Origin: JACDAV01 sp036556145
Lineage (GTDB): Bacteria > Chloroflexota > Limnocylindria > Limnocylindrales > CSP1-4
Length of the DNA: 9,377 nucleotides
Direction of reading: 5' to 3'
NCBI GenBank assembly: GCA_036556145.1
Contig: DATBKB010000059.1
Coordinates: 1-9,377 of the forward strand
Numbering within the stretch: position 1 is the stretch's first letter; each line of letters starts with the position of its first letter. Position numbers and translations under genes: made by a program. Positions 1 to 7,150 of the stretch are shown piece after piece. The notes below the pieces were generated by a model that worked only from the letters and a program-made list of their open reading frames with translations, was not told where the DNA came from and ran no database searches.

Positions 1-708
<708 letters not shown>

Positions 709-713
709 GGGGA

Positions 714-719
714 CTCCTT
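714..719 (-). promoter_or_regulatory. Shine-Dalgarno sequence that fixes the TTG start of uvrB
   Basis: Read on the minus strand this is AAGGAG, followed by 5 nt and then TTG GCT GAG TTC. It decides the choice of the rare TTG start codon for uvrB, because the codons in frame further upstream do not continue UvrB-like sequence. Confidence 0.8.
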
Positions 720-725
720 GCCGGA

Positions 726-754
726 AGGATACCCTGCGCGAGATGGATCGAACA
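726..754 (-). promoter_or_regulatory. Possible uvrB promoter overlapping the SOS box
   Basis: On the minus strand TATCCT (726-731) resembles a -10 hexamer (4 of 6 matches). A -35 element at the usual 15-17 nt distance would fall inside the SOS box (TTCGAT or TGTTCG, both poor matches), which would fit repression by LexA. Against it, transcription would begin around 718-720, leaving the Shine-Dalgarno at the very 5' end of the mRNA. A promoter slightly further upstream is an alternative. Confidence 0.25.
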
Positions 755-763
755 GGCGTTCGA
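748..763. promoter_or_regulatory. LexA/SOS box (Gram-positive type) upstream of uvrB
   Basis: The plus strand reads TCGAACAGGCGTTCGA, a perfect 6+4+6 inverted repeat. The core CGAACAGGCGTTCG fits the DinR/LexA consensus of Firmicutes and Actinomycetota, CGAAC-RNRY-GTTCG, at every position. The site is 40 nt upstream of the uvrB start codon, and uvrB is a classical SOS gene. It lies in the divergent gap, 151 nt before the first tadE gene, so an effect on that gene is possible but much less likely. That LexA binds here is inferred from the sequence match. Confidence 0.85.
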
Positions 764-848
764 CAGGCCGATCGCCGGCAGCCGACGGCAACCGTGGTAC
801 GAACGGACGCATTCACCGGACGAACGACCGAATGGAGGGCCCAGCGAG

Positions 849-872
849 GGCGTGTGATCCTCGGCGCACGCC
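849..872. other. Stem-loop in the leader of the first tadE gene
   Basis: GGCGTGTG (849-856) can pair with CGCACGCC (865-872) across an 8-nt loop, giving an 8-bp stem with one G-U pair when read on the plus strand. No T-run follows, so it is not a convincing intrinsic terminator. It could be a leader structure or an operator half-site pair. In a GC-rich genome such stems also arise by chance. The rest of the 709-914 gap shows no clear sigma-70 promoter for the Tad genes. Confidence 0.3.
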
Positions 873-914
873 TTCGGGCATGCGCGGCTGCCCTCAGCTC
901 GACGGGAGGAACCC

Positions 915-1463
915 GTGGCACGGGTGCTCAGGCACGACCGGGAATCCGGCCAGAGCCTCGTTGAGTTCGCCCTGGCCTTTCCGCTGTTCGTCTTCCTCCT
1001 CATGGCCACGATCGAATTCGGCTTCCTCTGGAACAACGTCCTCACGATCCAGTTCGCCTCGCGTCAGGGCGTCAGCGCCGCGGCCCAGGTCGGCGGCGAG
1101 GATGGGGCCGACTGCGCGATCCTCAAGGCCGTCGAAAACGCGCTGACGGTCCCCATCGACCGGACGCAAATCACGGCGGTGGAGATCTTCCAGTCGGACG
1201 CCAACGGGGATCCGATCCCGGGACGCATCAACCGCTACGTGCGCACGGGACCGCTCGACTGCCCGGGCACCGCCTCCCAGCCCTACGTCCTCGTCGGCAC
1301 GGAGGGCTATCCCCAGGCAGCCCGCAAGGACACCCTGGCCGAGGGCCTCGAGGTTGTCGGCGTCCGCATCGAGTACGAGTACCGGGCGATCACGCCGTTC
1401 GCGGCCGGCCGCACGTGGGAGGTCTCGGACGGCGCCACCCTCAGGATCGAGCCGAAGCAGTGA
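915..1463 (+). CDS. TadE-like pseudopilin (first of two tandem copies)
   Basis: A 182-residue TadE family protein. TadE proteins are minor pseudopilins of the Tad/Flp type IVc pilus secretion system; they are membrane anchored and in studied systems are trimmed by the TadV prepilin peptidase. The N-terminus has a short basic leader, then G12 followed by QSLVE with Glu17 at +5 after the glycine, the class III prepilin signature, and a hydrophobic helix (about 17-38) ending in IEFG. The rest (39-182) would be outside the membrane and includes two cysteines (C67, C116). The GTG start has GGGAGG (904-909) 5 nt upstream. The stop overlaps the ATG of the next gene in TGATG. The motif VEIFQSDANGDPIPG (89-103) and the C-terminal part recur in the neighbour, so the two genes are paralogues. 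Family assignment is strong; the exact role is not known. Confidence 0.88.
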   Translation: MARVLRHDRESGQSLVEFALAFPLFVFLLMATIEFGFLWNNVLTIQFASRQGVSAAAQVGGEDGADCAILKAVENALTVPIDRTQITAVEIFQSDANGDPIPGRINRYVRTGPLDCPGTASQPYVLVGTEGYPQAARKDTLAEGLEVVGVRIEYEYRAITPFAAGRTWEVSDGATLRIEPKQ

Positions 1464-2011
1464 TGCGCCGGCCGCCGAGGCCCGGGCAGCGGGGCCAGGC
1501 CCTCGTCGAGCTCACGCTGATCCTCCCGATCTTCCTCATCATCGTCCTCTCAGCGCTCGAGTTCGGGGCCGCCTTCGACCATCGAACGGCGATGGCGTAT
1601 GCCGTCCGCGAGGGCGCCCGGGTCGGGGCGAGCCTCGGCAAGGGCGGCTCGAACCCGTCGGCGGTGGACCCGACGATCGTCGCCGCGGTCCAGCGCGGGC
1701 TGACCGACCCGATTCTCATCGAGAACATCACCTCGATCGAGATCTTCAAGGCCGACTCGGCCGGCAAGCCGGTGCCGGGCAAGATCAACAAGTACGACCG
1801 GTTCGGCAACCTCGTCGGAACAGCCGGCTGGCCCGCGACGAGCCGGGTTCCGGGCCTCAACGGCGACTCGATCGGCGTGCTCGTCCGCTATGACTTCCAC
1901 CCGGTCACGCCACTCGGCGGCTTCCTGGGGCTCGTCTTCGGCGGCAATCCGCCCTATACGACGCTGCCGATGACCGACGCGACCGTGATGCGCCTGGAAC
2001 CGACGCCGTGA
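1463..2011 (+). CDS. TadE-like pseudopilin (second tandem copy)
   Basis: Also 182 residues and clearly homologous to the preceding gene. After a basic, Pro-rich leader, G11 is followed by QALVE with Glu16 at +5, and then the hydrophobic helix (about 16-36) ending in LEFG. The motif IEIFKADSAGKPVPG (92-106) lines up with residues 89-103 of the first copy; the segments IGVLVRYDF (137-145) and ATVMRLEP (173-180) also match its neighbour. This copy has no cysteines. The frame is open upstream to a GTG/ATG-like start at 1415, but the ATG at 1463 is chosen because it gives a normal short prepilin leader and overlaps the previous stop (TGATG). There is no good Shine-Dalgarno at the right distance, so translation probably depends on coupling. 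It would act in the membrane as a minor pseudopilin of a Tad-type apparatus. Confidence 0.88.
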   Translation: MRRPPRPGQRGQALVELTLILPIFLIIVLSALEFGAAFDHRTAMAYAVREGARVGASLGKGGSNPSAVDPTIVAAVQRGLTDPILIENITSIEIFKADSAGKPVPGKINKYDRFGNLVGTAGWPATSRVPGLNGDSIGVLVRYDFHPVTPLGGFLGLVFGGNPPYTTLPMTDATVMRLEPTP

Positions 2012-3552
2012 TCCGCGTCCGAGGCCGCTCCCCATCGGTCCGCGACGGGGTCCGCGGCCAGGTCCTCGTCCTGTTCGCGGGCTCGTCCATCCTGCTCTTC
2101 GCCGTCCTCTCGATCTGCATCGACGTCGGCAACCTCTGGAACGCCTCGATCCACGTTCAGCACGCGGCGGAGGCCGCCGCCCTGGCCGGCGTGCCGTACA
2201 TGCCCGGCGACTTCCCGACGGCCACGACGAAGGCCCGCGAGGAAGCGGCCAAGAACGGCTACTCCGCGGCCAAGGGCGCGACGGTCACGCCGGCCGTCAA
2301 CGCCGAGTCGAATCGCCGGCTCGACGTCACGGTGACAAAGACGTTCGGGACGTTCTTTCTCCGAACGATCGGCATGCCGAACGTCACCATCTCCCGAACC
2401 GCGACGGCGGAGTACACGCTGCCGGTGCCGATGGGCAGCCCGCTCAGCGTGTATGGCGACAACAGCGGCTTCTTCTGGGCGGCGGCCGAGACCCAGGGGA
2501 CCAATCGCTCGGCGGGTGATGCCTACGGCACGTTCTGGAATCCGAACCCGACCCAGAACAACCAGTTCGATCCGAACGGCTACCAGTACGCGATCGAGGT
2601 CCCCGCCGGTGCCGGCGCGACGAACGTCGACCTCTACGACCCGACCTTCTGTGCAGTCGACGACGTGAAAGGCACCGGCGATCACTGGATCCCGTGGGAC
2701 CAGGCGGGCTGGCCGGCGACGTCGATCTACTACACGCTCTGGTCGGACCCTGCGCAGACGCCGCTCGACTACTCGGACGACGTCGTCGTCACGACCAGCG
2801 GCACGCTGTTCGAGAACAAGCGCCAGGTCGACAAGTCCGCAGCGCTCCGGGAGAACTCGGCGGCGTGGCCGGGCCACGCATTCTGGTCCCTGCCTGACTG
2901 CACCTCGGACACGTACCACAACCGCTGGTGGACGCTGGCGACGGTCACGACGCCGGGAACCTACCGCCTCCAGGTCACGACCACCACGCTGGCCGACATC
3001 AACGCGCAGAAGAACACGAGCGCCGAGAACATGTGGTCCCTGCGGGCCGTGAGCTCCGTGCCAAGCAAGAAGCCCCGCGTCTATGGCCTGGGCAAGATGG
3101 TCATCTACGCCAACGTCGCGAACGGCACGACGTTGTTCTATCTCGGACGGATCGAAGCCGTCCATGCCGGCAAGACGATGGTCATCCAGCTGTTCGACCC
3201 CGGCGACGCGGCCGGCAATTCGAGCATCGAGGTCCTCAAGCCGACGACGAGCAACTACAGCCCGACGACGTTCAGCTTCACCGCCGACGCGAACGCGGTC
3301 GGCCCGAAGAGCGGCACGAACGTCAGCCGCCTCAACACGACCGTCAGCGGCACGGCCCAGTACAACAACGCCTGGGTGACGCTGACCGTTCCGCTGCCGA
3401 AGACCTACACCGCGCCCCTGCCGCCCGGGGAGCCGGCGGGAACCCAGGGTGGCTGGTGGAAGATCCGCTACTCGTTCGACAGCACGACGACCGACACGAC
3501 GACGTGGCAGGTGTCGATCCGGGGTAATCCGGTTCACTTGGTCCAGCCCTGA
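2008..3552 (+). CDS. TadG-like membrane protein with a large unrecognised extracytoplasmic domain
   Basis: A 514-residue protein. Residues 1-17 are a basic cytoplasmic leader; 18-44 hold GQVLVLFAGSSILLFAVLS and the IDVGNLW motif, and QHAAEAAALAGV follows, together the hallmark of the TadE/TadG-like N-terminal domain (Pfam Flp pilus-assembly TadE/G-like). Unlike the two TadE genes upstream, it has Leu rather than Glu at +5 after G17, usual for TadG. Residues to about 135 are the usual TadG region. From about 140 to 514 the protein is rich in Thr, Asn, Tyr and Trp with alternating polar/hydrophobic strands, suggesting beta-sandwich folds outside the membrane; two cysteines (215, 298) could form a disulfide. 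I see no von Willebrand MIDAS motif (DxSxS), which many TadG proteins have. The GTG start shares GTGA with the previous stop, so it is translationally coupled. It may be a minor pilus component or adhesin (inference). Confidence 0.8.
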   Translation: MIRVRGRSPSVRDGVRGQVLVLFAGSSILLFAVLSICIDVGNLWNASIHVQHAAEAAALAGVPYMPGDFPTATTKAREEAAKNGYSAAKGATVTPAVNAESNRRLDVTVTKTFGTFFLRTIGMPNVTISRTATAEYTLPVPMGSPLSVYGDNSGFFWAAAETQGTNRSAGDAYGTFWNPNPTQNNQFDPNGYQYAIEVPAGAGATNVDLYDPTFCAVDDVKGTGDHWIPWDQAGWPATSIYYTLWSDPAQTPLDYSDDVVVTTSGTLFENKRQVDKSAALRENSAAWPGHAFWSLPDCTSDTYHNRWWTLATVTTPGTYRLQVTTTTLADINAQKNTSAENMWSLRAVSSVPSKKPRVYGLGKMVIYANVANGTTLFYLGRIEAVHAGKTMVIQLFDPGDAAGNSSIEVLKPTTSNYSPTTFSFTADANAVGPKSGTNVSRLNTTVSGTAQYNNAWVTLTVPLPKTYTAPLPPGEPAGTQGGWWKIRYSFDSTTTDTTTWQVSIRGNPVHLVQP

Positions 3553-3567
3553 GCCGCCCTCACCATC

Positions 3568-3596
3568 CGGCCGGCCGACCGAGCCCTCGCCGGCCG
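3568..3596 (+). terminator. GC-rich hairpin after the TadG-like gene, weak terminator candidate
   Basis: CGGCCGGC (3568-3575) pairs perfectly with GCCGGCCG (3589-3596) across a 13-nt loop, 16 bp after the TGA of the TadG-like gene. Only a short ACTTT stretch follows rather than a T-run, so it may reduce read-through or protect the 3' end rather than end transcription fully. Whether it separates the TadG-like and CpaB-like genes into two transcripts is open. Confidence 0.35.
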
Positions 3597-3613
3597 CTGG
3601 TACTTTCGACCCG

Positions 3614-3641
3614 TTGGCCGGTCAGCGACCGTGTCGACAAT
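3614..3641 (+). promoter_or_regulatory. Possible promoter with inverted repeat before the CpaB-like gene
   Basis: TTGGCC (3614-3619) and GACAAT (3636-3641), 16 nt apart, each match the sigma-70 -35 and -10 consensus at 4 of 6 positions. Between them lies a short perfect inverted repeat, CGGTC-AGC-GACCG (3619-3631), which would be well placed for an operator. The 3553-3698 gap is the only one inside the plus-strand cluster, so a separate promoter for the CpaB-like gene is reasonable. The match is weak. Confidence 0.25.
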
Positions 3642-3698
3642 CTGACATCCCGCGCCCGGACGACGTTGGTTCGGTGCGCAACCCCCCAGGGATGACTG

Positions 3699-4547
3699 AT
3701 GGAGCTTGAATACTCGGACCCGCGCCGCCGAGCCAAGGTCATCGTCGCGCTCGGCTTCGTGCTGGCGCTCCTGGCCGGCGGAGGCGCCTTCTACCTCCTG
3801 AGCCAGGCCCAGCAGCAAGCCGGCCAGGCGGGCCTCCAGCGCGTCCCCGTTGTCGTCGCCAAGGTCCAGATCCCGGCCCGCAAGGCGATCGTGGCCGCCG
3901 ACGTCGAGGTCCGCGAGGTTCCCATCGATGAGACCAACGCCTCGGGCGTCTTCTCGAACCCGGCCGCCGTCATCGGCCTCCTCCCGGCGGTGACGATTCT
4001 GCCGGGCCAACCCATCTACGCCAACCTCCTCGCGTCCCAGACCCAGGGCGGCCAGTTCTCGATCCTCGAGCCGGGCGAGACCGTCTCGCCCGACAGCCCC
4101 GCGTGGCGGGCCGTGTCGCTGACGGTGCCGGCCGATCGGGCGGTCGGTGGCATGCTCCAGCCGGGCGACACGGTGGACGTGTTCGTGACGATCCTGGTCT
4201 CGGTCCCCCAGGACCTGGCCGCCGAGGGCCGCTATCTCACCGAGCGGTCGACCAAGGTCACCTACCAGAACCTCGTCGTCCTCGCCCGATCCGTGGACTT
4301 CTACGTCCTTCGCGTCCCGGTCGCCGCGGCCGAGGAGATCAACCACCTCCAGGCAGCCGGCAGCGGAGCGTTCAGTCTCGCGCTGCGCCCGGCGGCCGAC
4401 GAGCGGATGGCCGACGCGTCGCGGCTTGGAGCGACGACGAACCTCATCATCCAGCGCTTCGGCCTGCCGATTCCGGAGCCCTACCCGCCCGGCCGCGGAC
4501 CGATCCCGACGCCGCGACCCTCGCCCTCGCCGACGCCGGCGCCCTAG
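3699..4547 (+). CDS. cpaB: Flp pilus assembly protein CpaB/RcpC-like
   Basis: A 282-residue protein of the CpaB/RcpC family, periplasmic or cell-wall-side factors of Tad/Flp pilus assembly. Residues 1-12 are charged and cytoplasmic; 13-34 form one membrane anchor. The segment 49-112 (RVPVVVAKVQIPARKAIVAA onward to the LPGQPIYANLL motif) is a SAF domain, as in CpaB and in the pilus/flagellar P-ring chaperone family. Residues 137-232 hold the RcpC C-terminal domain, with LTVPADRAVGGMLQPGDTVD and its following strands. A Pro-rich tail (258-282, PTPRPSPSPTPAP at the end) may cross cell-wall material. The length is typical. The ATG at 3699 has AGGGA (3688-3692) 6 nt upstream; an overlapping ATG at 3692 gives only a five-codon frame. 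The stop TAG shares CTAG with the stop of convergent coaE. The usual downstream genes (TadZ/CpaE, TadA, TadB, TadC) are absent. Confidence 0.88.
   Translation: MELEYSDPRRRAKVIVALGFVLALLAGGGAFYLLSQAQQQAGQAGLQRVPVVVAKVQIPARKAIVAADVEVREVPIDETNASGVFSNPAAVIGLLPAVTILPGQPIYANLLASQTQGGQFSILEPGETVSPDSPAWRAVSLTVPADRAVGGMLQPGDTVDVFVTILVSVPQDLAAEGRYLTERSTKVTYQNLVVLARSVDFYVLRVPVAAAEEINHLQAAGSGAFSLALRPAADERMADASRLGATTNLIIQRFGLPIPEPYPPGRGPIPTPRPSPSPTPAP
4544..4547. other. Shared CTAG palindrome carrying both stop codons of convergent genes
   Basis: CTAG gives TAG at 4545-4547 on the plus strand (end of the CpaB-like gene) and TAG at 4546-4544 on the minus strand (end of coaE). The two coding regions thus overlap by 4 bp, with no room for an intergenic terminator, so the ends of the two transcripts must overlap within coding sequence. 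Confidence 0.95.
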
Positions 4548-5134
4548 CTGGCGGCCTCGGCCAGCGCGGCGCGGACCCGCTCCCTCGCCCGTTGGGGCGG
4601 GCCGGATGTGTCGATCACGCGGGTGGCCGCCGGGGCAAGCCGCTCGACGAGACCGGTCTGGGCGGCGATCCGCCGCTCGGCGTCGTCCCCGGCGACGCCA
4701 CGCCCGGCCAACCGGGAGCGCTGATCGCCGGGATCGCAGGTCACGAGCCAAACCTCGTCGCACAGCTCGGCAAGACCGCCCTCGACGAGCTTGATCGCCT
4801 CGATCGCGACGAGAGCCGCCCCGGCCGACTCGGCCGCCTTGACCGCGGCCAGGAGACGCGGCCGGACGAGTGGATGGATGATCGACTCGAGGGCCCGGAG
4901 GTGCTCCGGATCGGCAAAGACGATCGCCGCGAGGGCGCCGCGGTCGAGCGATCCGTCCGGGCGGACGACGCTCCGACCGAAGCGGCGGGCGATCGCCGTG
5001 ACGGCCGGCCCACCCGGTTGCGTCACGTCGCGGGCGATCTCGTCGGCGTCGACGACGGCGGCGCCGTCCTCGGCGAGCCAGCGCGCGACCGTCGACTTGC
5101 CGCAGCCGATCGGTCCGGTCAGGCCGATCCGCAT
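4544..5134 (-). CDS. coaE: Dephospho-CoA kinase
   Basis: CoaE catalyses the last step of coenzyme A synthesis, ATP-dependent phosphorylation of the ribose 3'-hydroxyl of dephospho-CoA, in the cytoplasm. The 196-residue length is typical. The N-terminus MRIGLTGPIGCGKST carries the P-loop GPIGCGKS (7-14). The DADEIARDV motif (29-37) follows, then LESIIHPLVRP, corresponding to the CoA-domain/lid region, and VWLVTCDP near the start of the C-terminal helices. The ATG at 5134 overlaps the stop of the upstream ABC-F gene in TGATG, and there is no strong Shine-Dalgarno, so expression is likely by translational coupling. It is the last gene of the polA-mutM-ABC-F-coaE run. The polA-mutM-coaE order is known from Bacillus and relatives, and in Mycobacterium coaE lies near uvrB. 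No missing residues seen. Confidence 0.96.
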   Translation of the reverse strand: MRIGLTGPIGCGKSTVARWLAEDGAAVVDADEIARDVTQPGGPAVTAIARRFGRSVVRPDGSLDRGALAAIVFADPEHLRALESIIHPLVRPRLLAAVKAAESAGAALVAIEAIKLVEGGLAELCDEVWLVTCDPGDQRSRLAGRGVAGDDAERRIAAQTGLVERLAPAATRVIDTSGPPQRARERVRAALAEAAS

Positions 5135-7149
5135 CAGGGCGCCCGGGCCTCGATCTCGAGCCAGCGATCCTCGATCGCGGCGAGTGCCGCGTCGATGTCG
5201 GCCAGCTCGCTCGAGAGGCGTCGTAGCTCGACGAAGTTCGCGGCAACCGCAGGGTCACCCATGGCCAGCTCGAGGTGGTTCTTCCGCAGCCCCAACCGCG
5301 TGAGCTCAACCTCGACCTCGGCCTTCTGGCGTCGATAGGCGTCCTTCGAGAGCTTCTCCCGCGCGGCTGCACGGCGCGGCGCCCGCGCGGCGCTGCGGGA
5401 CACCGGGGGCGCGGCAGGGGCGGCCGGCGGCGGGGTCGCGCGTGGCGCGTGACCGCGGAGACGTCGTGCCTCCTGCTCGAGGGCGACGTGCACGGTCCAG
5501 CCCGCGCCGATCGCGGCGCGCCATGCCCGGTACCGGCCGTCGAACGGCGCGGCCACGCCGTCGTCGACAACCCACAGCCGGTCGCAGACGGTCTCGAGGA
5601 GCCGCCGGTCGTGGCTGACGAGGAGGATCGTGGCGGGGGTCTCGAGCATGAACGTCTCGATCGCCTCACGCGCCGGGATGTCGAGATGGTTCGTCGGCTC
5701 GTCGAGCAGCAGGAGGTTGGCCGGCATGATTCCGAGCAGCGCAAGCTCAAGGCGGGAGCGCTCGCCGCCCGACAGCGATCGCACCTCCTTGAGCGTGTCG
5801 TCGCCGCGGAACAGGAACCGGGCCAGCCACGAGCGGGCCTCGCCCGCGGTGATCGGGATGGCCGTCTGCAACGCGTCGAGCACGGTCGTCCCGGGGATCG
5901 CGGCCGCGCGGAGCTGGGTCAGGTAGCCGAGCTGCACCGCGTTGCCGAACGTCAAATTCCCGTCGAGCGGAGGCAGCTCGCCGGCGATCGTCCGCAGCAG
6001 CGTCGTCTTGCCTGCGCCGTTCGGACCGACGATCCCGATCCGCTCGCCGCGCTGGGCCGCCAGGAACGGAACGCGGACGACTGGCCGCGGCTCCCGCGCC
6101 GGCGCTCCGGCGCCGTCAATCGCCCCACGTCCGGGCAGATACCCGGAGACCAGCTCCTCCAGCCGGACGACGATCTCGCCGGAGCGAACGGGTCCGCCGC
6201 CCGTCAGGGCGCGACCCGGCAGCTTCAGCCGCCGGCCGGGACGCGGCGCCTCGATGCGCGACTCCTCGAGCCGCGCCAGCCGCGCCTCGTGCTCGTGCAT
6301 CTTGTTGAACTTCCGATGGCTGCGGTAGCGCTGCACGAGCTCGCGCTCGCGCTCGATCTGTCCCGCCTGGGTCGCGACGTCCTTCGCCGTCCTGGCATCG
6401 CGATCCTCGCGTTGCCGGTGGTACGCGCTGTAGTCGCCGCGGAACGCCGTGAGGCGCCGGTCGCGCAGCTCCCAGATCCGGGCGACGGTCGCGTCGAGGA
6501 ACGCGCGGTCGTGCGAGGCCACGACGAGCGCGCCCGTCCGACGTCGCAGGCGCTCCTCGAGCCACTCGAGGGCGTCGATGTCGAGGTGGTTCGTCGGCTC
6601 GTCGAGCATCAGGAGGTCGGGGTCGGCGACGACGAGCCGGGCGAGCGCCGCGCGTGTCTGCTCGCCGCCTGACAACGTCGAGGGCGGTCGCCCCCAGTCC
6701 GAGCGGGCGAACCCGAGGCCGGACAGCGTCTCGTCGACCCGCTGGTCGACCGTGTAGCCACCCAACGCATCGAAGCGATGCTGGAGGTCGGCGTACGCGG
6801 CCTCGGTGACCCGACCGTCGAGCTCGTAGGCGCGCAGCTCCGCGGCGATGCGGTCGACGTGCGCCGCGCCCTGGCGGACTGCCGACCGGAGATCGCCGGC
6901 GGCCATGAACGTCGCGTCGAGGTGCGCCTCCTGGGCGAGGAGCCCGAGCGACAGGCCGCGCTTGCGGTGGACGCTGCCCGCATCGGGCTCGTCGAGCCCG
7001 GCCGCGATCCGGAGCAGCGTCGTCTTGCCGGCGCCGTTCGGGCCCACGAGACCGATGCGATCGCCCGCGGCGACGGCCGCGTCGATCGAGTCGAGGATGA
7101 CGAGCGTCCCGACCTCGCGACGGATGCCCTCGAGCCGAAGAATCGACAC
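5134..7149 (-). CDS. ABC-F family ATPase (ribosome-associated translation factor type)
   Basis: A 671-residue soluble protein with two ABC ATPase domains and no membrane segments, the ABC-F plan. Members act on the ribosome (EttA, Uup, YheS, YfmR types; some give antibiotic protection). Domain 1: Walker A GPNGAGKT (36-43), signature LSGGEQ (159-164), Walker B LLMLDEP (179-185), then the ABC-F hallmark TNHLD and switch SHD (212-214). The interdomain linker (about 245-300) is charged and helical and contains HRKFNKMHEHEARLARLEES, as expected for the arm that reaches the P-site tRNA. Domain 2: Walker A 375-382, signature LSGGE (459-463), Walker B and TNHLD (479-490). An Ala/Pro linker leads to a C-terminal coiled coil (about 596-671), as in Uup/YheS types. 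The frame is open upstream to 7509, inside mutM, but GTG at 7149 is chosen because it starts VSILRLEGI and lies 1 bp after the mutM stop; only a weak GGGGA precedes it. Subfamily is not determined. Confidence 0.93.
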   Translation of the reverse strand: MSILRLEGIRREVGTLVILDSIDAAVAAGDRIGLVGPNGAGKTTLLRIAAGLDEPDAGSVHRKRGLSLGLLAQEAHLDATFMAAGDLRSAVRQGAAHVDRIAAELRAYELDGRVTEAAYADLQHRFDALGGYTVDQRVDETLSGLGFARSDWGRPPSTLSGGEQTRAALARLVVADPDLLMLDEPTNHLDIDALEWLEERLRRRTGALVVASHDRAFLDATVARIWELRDRRLTAFRGDYSAYHRQREDRDARTAKDVATQAGQIERERELVQRYRSHRKFNKMHEHEARLARLEESRIEAPRPGRRLKLPGRALTGGGPVRSGEIVVRLEELVSGYLPGRGAIDGAGAPAREPRPVVRVPFLAAQRGERIGIVGPNGAGKTTLLRTIAGELPPLDGNLTFGNAVQLGYLTQLRAAAIPGTTVLDALQTAIPITAGEARSWLARFLFRGDDTLKEVRSLSGGERSRLELALLGIMPANLLLLDEPTNHLDIPAREAIETFMLETPATILLVSHDRRLLETVCDRLWVVDDGVAAPFDGRYRAWRAAIGAGWTVHVALEQEARRLRGHAPRATPPPAAPAAPPVSRSAARAPRRAAAREKLSKDAYRRQKAEVEVELTRLGLRKNHLELAMGDPAVAANFVELRRLSSELADIDAALAAIEDRWLEIEARAP

Positions 7150-7150
7150 G

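Noticed and set aside
796..834. Second possible SOS box among the repeated CGAAC sequences (CGAACGG, CGAACGACC)
   Set aside because: No GTTCG half-site occurs at the required 4-nt spacing; only isolated half-sites are present.
1954..3537. Long minus-strand open frame of 527 codons opposite the TadG-like gene
   Set aside because: Its product is dominated by Arg, Val, Asp and Gly with no domain pattern, typical of antisense shadows in high-GC DNA; the plus-strand TadG-like protein has a clear N-terminal motif and helix.
3534..5750. Long minus-strand open frame of 738 codons across the CpaB-like gene, coaE and the end of the ABC-F gene
   Set aside because: It is a low-complexity Arg/Ser/Pro/Gly-rich frame that overlaps three well-supported genes in other frames.
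5275..6672. Plus-strand open frame of 465 codons opposite the ABC-F gene
   Set aside because: It is the antisense shadow of an unmistakable ABC ATPase, with Arg/Val/Ala-rich composition and no motifs.
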